From Propionibacterium sp. (GTDB lineage: Bacteria; Actinomycetota; Actinomycetes; Propionibacteriales; Propionibacteriaceae), in the NCBI GenBank assembly GCA_022837595.1, contig JALHFX010000057.1, forward strand, positions 1-13,072: a stretch of 13,072 nt of DNA, in the 5' to 3' direction. The position numbers were made by a program, and so were the translations under genes. Of the stretch, positions 7,908 through 13,072 are shown piece after piece. A model generated the notes under the pieces. It ran no database searches and was not told the DNA's origin. It saw only the letters and a list, made by a program, of their open reading frames with translations. Numbering within the stretch: position 1 is the first letter of the stretch; each line of letters starts with the position of its first letter.

Positions 7908-7985
7908 GACCGGCTTAACGCAGTCACGATCGGCTCAGTGCAGTGTGACCGGTTCGGCAGTGTGTGACCGGCTCGGCGATGGGGG
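7908..7985. repeat. degenerate 19-20 bp tandem repeat between convergent genes
   Basis: The 86-bp gap between the gatD stop (7899) and the convergent FUSC stop (7986) is almost filled by four direct copies of a GACCGGCTC-type core followed by a CAGTGTGT-like stretch. The cores begin at 7908, 7928, 7947 and 7966, a period of 20, 19 and 19 bp. Copies 3 and 4 are closest: both have GTGTGACCGG followed by TTCGGC or CTCGGC. No clear inverted repeat or T-tract is seen, so I cannot name it as a terminator, although that is where one would be expected. Confidence 0.6.
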
Positions 7986-9428
7986 TCAGGCCTGAATCTG
8001 GTCGCCCGGTTCGACGTCCGTCGATGCGCCGGGCCGCGCAGCTGTTTCGCCGGTCGGAGGTTCGACGGCAGGCATCAGCACGGTCGTCTCGTCACTGCTG
8101 ACCTCATGACTACCCTCGGGGTGTTCTTCGCGGGCGCGTGCTGCGCGTTCGCGTAGCCGACGCTGGGCCACCAGACCCCACGGGCTTCGGATCCGGGGAC
8201 CGATCGAACCGGCGGGCAGGACTCGCCCGATCTGAGATGCTCGCCATGAATCCCGCGCATTCAGGTACTGGTCGAGGTCGAGTTCCGCGATCACCTGGTC
8301 GATCACTGCCAGCAGGCTGCCGCGCCGCACCCACAGTTCGTCCTGAGATGGGTCGGCGATCATCACCGACGACAGATCGAACCGCGCAGCGCGGACCGCC
8401 GCCAAAGCATCGGTCAGTTCAACCTCTGCCTCTTTCACCCCGCCGAGGACCTCGGCCTCGATCAGCGCATCGTATTTCTCGATCGCCTCCCCCATCGCCC
8501 CGAGCACGATGGCGAATTGCAGGCGAACATCGTCGCTATAAGCGCGACCGCTGGGTTCTTCGGCGTCTGCATCGGCATCGGGACGCATGAGCAGTAATGC
8601 CTGCCGGGTGGCGAGGACGCTGCGCTCAAGGGTGTCCAGACCGCCCCTGAGCAATGGCACAATATCGGCCTGGAAGATCTGCCGGGTGTTGAAACGCTGT
8701 AGGTCATCCGCGTCGTCAAGGGTCTGCTCCGCACGAGCGACCAGTGGAGGAATGGCCCGCAGCGACTCGAGCCATTGGTTGACTGCCCGGCCATCAACCG
8801 GATTGACGCTCAGGAAGGCTGCGGCATCCCGGTAGATCGATCGCAGCCGCAGTGCGATGCGTTGCAGGCTGCCGGTCAGATCGGTGGTGTGAACGCGGCG
8901 CGGCAGCAGCAATGGCAGCACGATCCCTACGAAGGTACCGATCACGGTAGCCAAGAACCGAGTCTGTGCCGCTGCTTCGACGCCAGCGGAACCAAGGATC
9001 AACATGGCGCTGATCGCGACCTCCAGCCCGGCCTCCCCCAGTTGCAGGACTCGGGCCACCAGGAGCGCTGCGGTGACGACAACTGCCAGCGACCACCAGT
9101 GCAGCCCGACGAAGATCGAGACGACAAGGGCTACCAGGATTCCTGTCAGCACCGAACCCACGCGCGCCATCCCGACGCGGAACGAACCGCGCAACGATGC
9201 TTGGGTAACCAGCAGAGCGGTCAAAGCTCCGGTGAGTTCGGACGGTGGCGGCAGCAGTTGCACGGTGAGTTCATAGCCGAGCACGGTCGCCAAGGTCAGG
9301 CGTCCGACATCTTTGGCTGCACCAGCCATCGAGCGTCGCCATGCAGCGGGGGTACTGGGCAAACCGGGCCAAATCTGACGCAGCTTCCCGCGCATTCGCG
9401 CAATACTTACGTTCTTCACCACGCTCAA
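7986..9428 (-). CDS. FUSC / aromatic acid exporter-like integral membrane protein
   Basis: This is a 480-residue membrane protein. The N-terminal half (about 40-185) has closely spaced hydrophobic helices, including VGRLTLATVLGYELTVQLLP, GALTALLVTQASL, VGSVLTGILVALVVSIFVG, VVTAALLVARVL and FLATVIGTFVGIVLPLLLP. This is the single FUSC/ArAE bundle, about half the size of YccS or AaeB. The rest is a soluble, mostly helical region, with a likely coiled segment around 200-360, then a polar disordered tail rich in Glu, Pro, Thr and Ala. Relatives export aromatic or other small organic acids; the substrate here is unknown. The start is unclear: TTG 9428, GTG 9422, GTG 9419 and ATG 9395 are in frame, and none has a strong Shine-Dalgarno. 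An 8+8 bp inverted repeat (9447-9466) lies about 20 bp upstream. The gene is convergent with gatD and on the same strand as the rha operon, but separated from it by a strong hairpin. Confidence 0.87.
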   Translation of the reverse strand: MSVVKNVSIARMRGKLRQIWPGLPSTPAAWRRSMAGAAKDVGRLTLATVLGYELTVQLLPPPSELTGALTALLVTQASLRGSFRVGMARVGSVLTGILVALVVSIFVGLHWWSLAVVVTAALLVARVLQLGEAGLEVAISAMLILGSAGVEAAAQTRFLATVIGTFVGIVLPLLLPRRVHTTDLTGSLQRIALRLRSIYRDAAAFLSVNPVDGRAVNQWLESLRAIPPLVARAEQTLDDADDLQRFNTRQIFQADIVPLLRGGLDTLERSVLATRQALLLMRPDADADAEEPSGRAYSDDVRLQFAIVLGAMGEAIEKYDALIEAEVLGGVKEAEVELTDALAAVRAARFDLSSVMIADPSQDELWVRRGSLLAVIDQVIAELDLDQYLNARDSWRASQIGRVLPAGSIGPRIRSPWGLVAQRRLRERAARAREEHPEGSHEVSSDETTVLMPAVEPPTGETAARPGASTDVEPGDQIQA

Positions 9429-9446
9429 GGCTAGCCCCGGACGGTA

Positions 9447-9466
9447 AGGAATCCCTATGGATTCCT
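9447..9466. promoter_or_regulatory. perfect inverted repeat, likely operator of the FUSC gene
   Basis: AGGAATCC (9447-9454) and GGATTCCT (9459-9466) are perfect reverse complements around the spacer CTAT. The element begins 18 bp upstream of the most distal in-frame start of the FUSC gene. Size, symmetry and position fit a binding site for a dimeric repressor such as a TetR-, GntR- or MarR-type protein. As RNA it could also form a short 5'-leader hairpin. No regulator gene is in the window. Promoter boxes around it are not clear by eye. Confidence 0.55.
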
Positions 9467-9543
9467 AGATTTCTGAAACCGACCACCCGCGCGGCCTGCC
9501 GAAAACACGGTCACGATGATCTGGGGCATCCCTGGACAGCCGA

Positions 9544-9583
9544 CAGGGCCTGCGTCCGCAGCATGTTGCGGGCGCAGGCCCTG
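9544..9583 (-). terminator. 17-bp-stem GC-rich hairpin after rhaD, probable terminator
   Basis: The arm CAGGGCCTGCGTCCGCA (9544-9560) pairs with 9567-9583 over 17 positions with one non-Watson-Crick pair (T opposite G on the plus strand, a wobble as plus-strand RNA). The loop is six bases. It lies 31 bp past the rhaD stop, so it should end the rha transcript and insulate the FUSC gene. There is no T-tract, which is common for actinobacterial hairpin terminators. The remaining DNA between 9429 and 9614, apart from the inverted repeat at 9447-9466, shows nothing recognisable. Confidence 0.7.
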
Positions 9584-9614
9584 ATCGCAGCCGATGACAG
9601 CGGCTAAGGCCGAC

Positions 9615-10436
9615 TTATACCAGTGTGGTGGTGACGTTGAATGCGTCGCGGACCCGGCGCAGTTCGTCCTTGGTCACGCCTTCCCCGGCTCCGCCGGTGG
9701 AAAGGTTGCGGCATTCGTAGGCGGCGCCGGTCTCGGCGTATTCGATCTTGTCACAGGCGCCCAGCGGCGAGACATCGCTTCGGGCCATCAAGCCGTGCTT
9801 GGCCCAGATGGTGATCACGTGGTCGCGCAGGCCGCGGACGTTGTTCTCCATGAGCTCTTGCGAGCCGGGCACCATGAACGGCAGGTACTCGAGCCCGGCA
9901 GGAAGCTGGACGATGGTCTCCGGCTCCCAGCGCAGGATGGCGCCGTTCATGGCTTCGGTGGACTGGTAGGCGGGAATATGGGTCAGTTGCACCAGGTGCG
10001 GAGGCTGGGCGTGGATGACAGCGTGCAGGTCGAGCCCGCGGCGGGTGATCTGGTCGTGGTGGACCGCCAGATGCGAGTTGAACTCGCTGGTGGGGCGAAT
10101 GAAGTTGCCATCGGCGCGGTAGTGCAGGGTGCCGGTTGTGCCGTCCTCGTTGATGCTCACCGCACCGACGTTGAGAGCGGGCTCATCGGCGACCTCGCGC
10201 AGGCGGCAACCGGTGCCGGTGACCAGCACGGTGTACCCGGCCAGGCCGGGGACTTCCAGCGGAAGATCGATGGTGGTCGTGTCGGGGAAGATCTCGTTGA
10301 GATCCAGTGTCCAGTTGCAGCAGACGGACAGGTTGCCGGCACCGGCCTCGATCGCGTCGATGGCGTTGAGACGCTTGCCTGCGGCTCCCATGCTGCCGAG
10401 GAGATCAGTCAGGTTGGTGGGATGTGAGGTGGTCAT
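9615..10436 (-). CDS. rhaD: rhamnulose-1-phosphate aldolase (class II aldolase family)
   Basis: RhaD cleaves L-rhamnulose 1-phosphate to dihydroxyacetone phosphate and L-lactaldehyde with a zinc ion. The 273 residues match the E. coli enzyme (274). Seen: AGAGNLSV (31-38), phosphate-binding LVTGTGCRLRE (81-91 region), EFNSHLAVHH with E118 at the position of the E. coli catalytic Glu117, AVIHAQPPH with zinc ligand H142, and WAKHGLMARS with zinc ligand H214. The second histidine of the usual HxH zinc motif is Q144 here, with an extra H147 nearby (PPH). The ATG has AGAAAGG (plus-strand 10444-10450) seven bases upstream, inside the end of rhaB. The gene starts three bases after the rhaB stop and is the last of the operon. 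Context with rhaI and rhaB makes the specific name secure despite the altered motif. Confidence 0.94.
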   Translation of the reverse strand: MTTSHPTNLTDLLGSMGAAGKRLNAIDAIEAGAGNLSVCCNWTLDLNEIFPDTTTIDLPLEVPGLAGYTVLVTGTGCRLREVADEPALNVGAVSINEDGTTGTLHYRADGNFIRPTSEFNSHLAVHHDQITRRGLDLHAVIHAQPPHLVQLTHIPAYQSTEAMNGAILRWEPETIVQLPAGLEYLPFMVPGSQELMENNVRGLRDHVITIWAKHGLMARSDVSPLGACDKIEYAETGAAYECRNLSTGGAGEGVTKDELRRVRDAFNVTTTLV

Positions 10437-10439
10437 TGT

Positions 10440-11966
10440 TCAGCCTTTCTTGTTGTTTTTGATCATTGAGTTGAGGAGTTGAGCGGCTTGTAACCAAGCC
10501 TCGGAGGTACGCGGGGACAAGGTGGGCCGGTAAAGGGTGAGGTCGCTGGACGCAGCACCTACCGCACGGAGCTGGTCCAGGCCTCCGTCCAGCTGTCCGA
10601 TCGCGCGCGCCGTGACGAGCAGATTGCCCAGGGCGGTTCCTTCGGCAGGCCCAGCGACGACCGGGCGTCCGGTGGCATCTGCGGTCTGCTGGCAGAGGTG
10701 GGCGTTGCGGGAACCGCCGCCGACGATATGCACCACGTCGACCTCACGCCCAGCGTGACTTCCGGCCAGCTCTATCGCTGCTCGGTAGGCCAGCGCCAGC
10801 GAGTCCATGATCGCCCGCACAGTCTGGACCCGCGTTGTTGCGGGCGGTTGACCGTTGGCGACGAGGAGGTCGTTGATCCGCTGAGTCATCGGCCCGGGAG
10901 CGACGAGACTGGGGTGATTCAGATCGACCACACGAGCCAGCGACGGCTCGTCGGCGGCCTGCGTCAGCAGTCTCGTAATGTCGATCGGCCGCCCACCGTC
11001 CTGGCTTCTCCACTCGGCGAGACAGTGGTTGAAGGTCCACATGCCCGAGACATTCTTCAGATAGCGGACCGTGCCGTCCACGCCGAGTTCGTTGGTGAAG
11101 TTGTCGGCGCGGGAGGCCTGCGTGAGCACCGGCTCGTCCAGTTCCAGCCCAACCAGCGACCAGGTGCCGCTGGAGATATAGGCGAAGTTGGGCTGTTGAG
11201 CAGGAACGCCGACCACCGCGGACGCGGTGTCGTGCGAACCGACGTGGACGACCGGGGTCGGTTCACCGGCCGCGTTGACCACACCGGGCACAACGTCCGG
11301 TAGCACCGGTCCCAGGATCGTGCCGGGCTCTGCCAGGGTGGGCAGCAGCCCCTGAATCGCGGATCCCTCGGGGAGCGCGTCCAGCAGTTCTTGCGACCAG
11401 GTGCGGGTCGCCGGGTCGATCAGCCCGGTCGTCGAGGCGTTGGTGACCTCGGCACGCTGTACACCGGTGAGCCAGTAGCCCAGCAGATCCGGTACCAGCA
11501 CGAGCGAGGACGCCCGCTGGAGTGCGGAACTGTCGGCGCCGGCGACCAGCTGATAGACCGTGTTGAACTCCTGGACCTGAGTGCCGTTCAGCTCGTAGAG
11601 ACGCTGCGGATCAATCGACTGCGATACCTGGCCGGGTACATCGTGAGTCCGACGATCCCGGTAGTGGACGACCGGAGCTGCCAGCACACCATCCGCGTCC
11701 AAGAGCCCGTAGTCCACGCCCCAGGTGTCGATGCCGATGGCCTCCAGAGTTCCGACTTCTTGGATGGCCCGCTCGAGGCCTTTGCAGATCTCGGCGAACA
11801 ATCCGGTGATGCTCCAGCACAGGGTGGCCCCGGCGGCGCCGGGTAGGCGCACCGTCTCGTTCGCGAAGCGGTGCACCTCCCGGGTTACCAGGCGGTCTGC
11901 GCTCAACTTTCCGATGATCACTCGGCCGCTACTGGCGCCGAGATCGATGGCGGCGATCCAGCTCAT
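10440..11966 (-). CDS. rhaB: L-rhamnulokinase (FGGY family)
   Basis: RhaB phosphorylates L-rhamnulose with ATP to L-rhamnulose 1-phosphate. The 508 residues are slightly more than E. coli RhaB (489). Seen: N-terminal phosphate motif IDLGASSGR (7-15), GIDTWGVDYGLLD (78-90), HYRDRR (101-106), ELNGTQVQEFNTVYQL, catalytic-base region GSHDTASAVVG with D246, the rhamnulokinase hallmark ISSGTWSLVGLE (264-275), NFTNELG and YLKNVSGMW (302-310), and adenosine-binding HIVGGGSRNAHL (413-424). I chose ATG 11966 because IAAIDLG is the family N-terminus and the gene then begins four bases after the rhaI stop. The open frame runs on to 12194, but those 76 codons lie antiparallel-free inside rhaI and resemble nothing in the family. 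The 3' end is three bases before the rhaD start. Confidence 0.96.
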   Translation of the reverse strand: MSWIAAIDLGASSGRVIIGKLSADRLVTREVHRFANETVRLPGAAGATLCWSITGLFAEICKGLERAIQEVGTLEAIGIDTWGVDYGLLDADGVLAAPVVHYRDRRTHDVPGQVSQSIDPQRLYELNGTQVQEFNTVYQLVAGADSSALQRASSLVLVPDLLGYWLTGVQRAEVTNASTTGLIDPATRTWSQELLDALPEGSAIQGLLPTLAEPGTILGPVLPDVVPGVVNAAGEPTPVVHVGSHDTASAVVGVPAQQPNFAYISSGTWSLVGLELDEPVLTQASRADNFTNELGVDGTVRYLKNVSGMWTFNHCLAEWRSQDGGRPIDITRLLTQAADEPSLARVVDLNHPSLVAPGPMTQRINDLLVANGQPPATTRVQTVRAIMDSLALAYRAAIELAGSHAGREVDVVHIVGGGSRNAHLCQQTADATGRPVVAGPAEGTALGNLLVTARAIGQLDGGLDQLRAVGAASSDLTLYRPTLSPRTSEAWLQAAQLLNSMIKNNKKG

Positions 11967-11970
11967 GATC

Positions 11971-13072
11971 TCAGGCGCCCCAGCTGGACTGTGTGCCGCC
12001 AACGCGCTCTTCGGCAATGCGCTCGAGATAGCCGGACGCGAGGAACGCGGCCATCGGATCGGCCGGCAAGCCGCGGGATTCCCGCCAGGCAGCCAGGTCA
12101 GGGCGGACGTCGGTGTAGAACGCATCCATGAAGATCTGGTTGGCACCCAGCACGTCCCCGTTGGCTTGAGCCACTGCCAGGGCATCCCGATCAACCATCA
12201 GTGCCCGTGCACTCATCTCCTGGACATTCAGCACCGAGCGGATCTGACCGGGGATCTTGTCCTCGATGTTGTGGCACTGGTCGAGCATGAACGCCACCGG
12301 GGAGTCTTCCCCAAATCCGCCGCCCCGGATCACCTCGAAGAGCAGCCGGAAGAGCTGGGCCGGATCGGCCGCACCGACGATCAGATCGTCGTCGGCGTAG
12401 AACCGCGAGTTGAAGTCGAAGCTGCCGAGCTTGCCCAGCCGCAAGAGTTGCATCACGATGAACTCGATGTTGGTGCCCGGCGCGTGGTGGCCGGTGTCCA
12501 GGCAAACCATCGCCTTCGGGCCCAGCGCCGATACCTGGGCGAAGCTCGTGCCCCAGTCCGGCACATCGGTGTGGTAGAAGGCCGGCTCGAAGAACTTGTA
12601 TTCGAGCACCAGTCGCTGCTCGGGCCCGAGCCGGTCGTAAATCTTCGCCAGCGAATCAGCCAACCGGTCTTGGCGACCGCGCAGATCGGCCTGGCCGGGA
12701 TAGTTCGAGCCGTCGGCCAACCAGATCTTCAGATCGCGGGAACCAGTGACGTTCATGATGTCGATGCACTCATAGTGATGATCGATCGCTTGCTGGCGTA
12801 CCTTCGGATCCAGATGAGTCAGGCTGCCGAACTTATAGTCATCATCCTGGAAGGTGTTCGAATTGATCGTGCCGAGCTTGACCCCGAGTTCGCCGGCGTA
12901 ATCGGCGAGTTCTTCGTAATCATCGACCTTGTCCCACGGGATGTGGAGGGCCACGATCGGGGCCAGACCGGTGAAGGCGTTGACCTGTGCAGCATCGGCC
13001 AGCTTCTCCTGGACGGTGCGCGGGGTGCCCGGGCTGCCGAACACCTTGAAGCGGGTGCCCGAGTTCCCATAG
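11971..13072 (-). CDS. rhaI: L-rhamnose isomerase, RhaI type, 5' end beyond window
   Basis: RhaI interconverts L-rhamnose and L-rhamnulose, the first pathway step. The coding frame continues past the right edge: plus-strand 13045-13071 encodes YGNSGTRFK just before VFGSPGTPR, a conserved N-terminal block of this family, so the GTG at 13044 is not the true start. About 367 residues are present; the family has about 390-430. Seen: VALHIPWDKVDDY, INSNTFQDDDYKFGS, LEYKFFEPAFYHTDVPDWG with metal-ligand Glu and neighbouring Lys, CLDTGHHAPGTNIE (metal Asp at 12496-12498 and a catalytic-site His), FDFNSRFYADDDL, and FMLDQCHNIEDKI (metal Asp). It is of the Pseudomonas stutzeri type, not E. coli RhaA. 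The His that ligates the structural metal in the P. stutzeri enzyme is Asp here (codon 12415-12417). It is the first of the three visible operon genes; the promoter is outside the window. Confidence 0.95.
   Translation of the reverse strand, partial: YGNSGTRFKVFGSPGTPRTVQEKLADAAQVNAFTGLAPIVALHIPWDKVDDYEELADYAGELGVKLGTINSNTFQDDDYKFGSLTHLDPKVRQQAIDHHYECIDIMNVTGSRDLKIWLADGSNYPGQADLRGRQDRLADSLAKIYDRLGPEQRLVLEYKFFEPAFYHTDVPDWGTSFAQVSALGPKAMVCLDTGHHAPGTNIEFIVMQLLRLGKLGSFDFNSRFYADDDLIVGAADPAQLFRLLFEVIRGGGFGEDSPVAFMLDQCHNIEDKIPGQIRSVLNVQEMSARALMVDRDALAVAQANGDVLGANQIFMDAFYTDVRPDLAAWRESRGLPADPMAAFLASGYLERIAEERVGGTQSSWGA

Noticed and set aside
8775..9434. 219-codon open frame on the plus strand opposite the FUSC gene
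   Set aside because: The Gln/His/Arg-rich product is typical of the complement of hydrophobic helices; no motif or RBS.
9594..10427. 277-codon open frame on the plus strand opposite rhaD
   Set aside because: It lies fully antisense to a clear RhaD. The translation is a Val/Gly/Asp-rich pseudo-protein without family signatures.
10698..11303. 201-codon open frame on the plus strand opposite rhaB
   Set aside because: It is antisense to conserved rhamnulokinase motifs and lacks any recognisable domain.
11967..12194. N-terminal extension of rhaB to an ATG at 12194
   Set aside because: The extra 76 codons lie in another frame of rhaI, are Pro/Ser/Arg-rich and unlike FGGY kinases. ATG 11966 gives the normal N-terminus and operon spacing.
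1..13072. Defence system, prophage, insertion sequence or CRISPR array
   Set aside because: All nine long genes have house-keeping, transport or sugar-catabolic assignments. No transposase, integrase, nuclease or toxin motif, and no regularly spaced repeat array, was found.

Overview
The window comes from an Actinomycetota chromosome of moderately high GC. Three points support this: the extended Shine-Dalgarno type AGAAAGG that recurs before several genes, a MurT/GatD pair with a GTGA overlap, and the actinobacterial ('Streptomyces subtype') form of L-rhamnose isomerase. A Propionibacteriaceae-like or Bifidobacterium-like source is plausible, but I cannot fix the genus by reading alone. I saw no tRNA, rRNA, CRISPR array, insertion sequence, integrase or phage gene.

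Layout. Positions 47-7899 hold five rightward genes. They are a 1062-residue ABC transporter that fuses an ATPase to a MacB/FtsX-type permease with a very large extracytoplasmic domain, a YggS-type PLP homeostasis protein, an AspT/YidE-type transporter with two RCK_C domains, and the translationally coupled pair murT-gatD, which amidates the D-glutamate of lipid II. Positions 7900-13072 hold four leftward genes. The first is a FUSC/aromatic-acid-exporter-like membrane protein convergent with gatD. The other three form a compact L-rhamnose catabolic operon transcribed rhaI, rhaB, rhaD. rhaI runs off the right edge and lacks its 5' end.

How the genes work together. RhaI (rhamnose to rhamnulose), RhaB (rhamnulose to rhamnulose 1-phosphate) and RhaD (cleavage to DHAP and L-lactaldehyde) are a full core rhamnose pathway with 3-4 bp gaps, ending before a 17-bp-stem hairpin. 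MurT and GatD form one enzyme. The other genes look like independent units, each with its own gap and, in places, a candidate promoter.

Non-coding DNA is sparse. Gaps over 60 bp are 3236-3340, 4142-4206, 5773-5866, 7900-7985 and 9429-9614. The notable items are a degenerate 19-20 bp tandem repeat between gatD and the FUSC gene, a perfect 8+8 bp inverted repeat just upstream of the FUSC gene, and the post-rhaD hairpin. I found no convincing new multi-gene system. The best leads are an uninterrupted array of six heptapeptides in the ABC protein's external domain, and substituted metal-ligand positions in RhaD (His to Gln) and RhaI (His to Asp).
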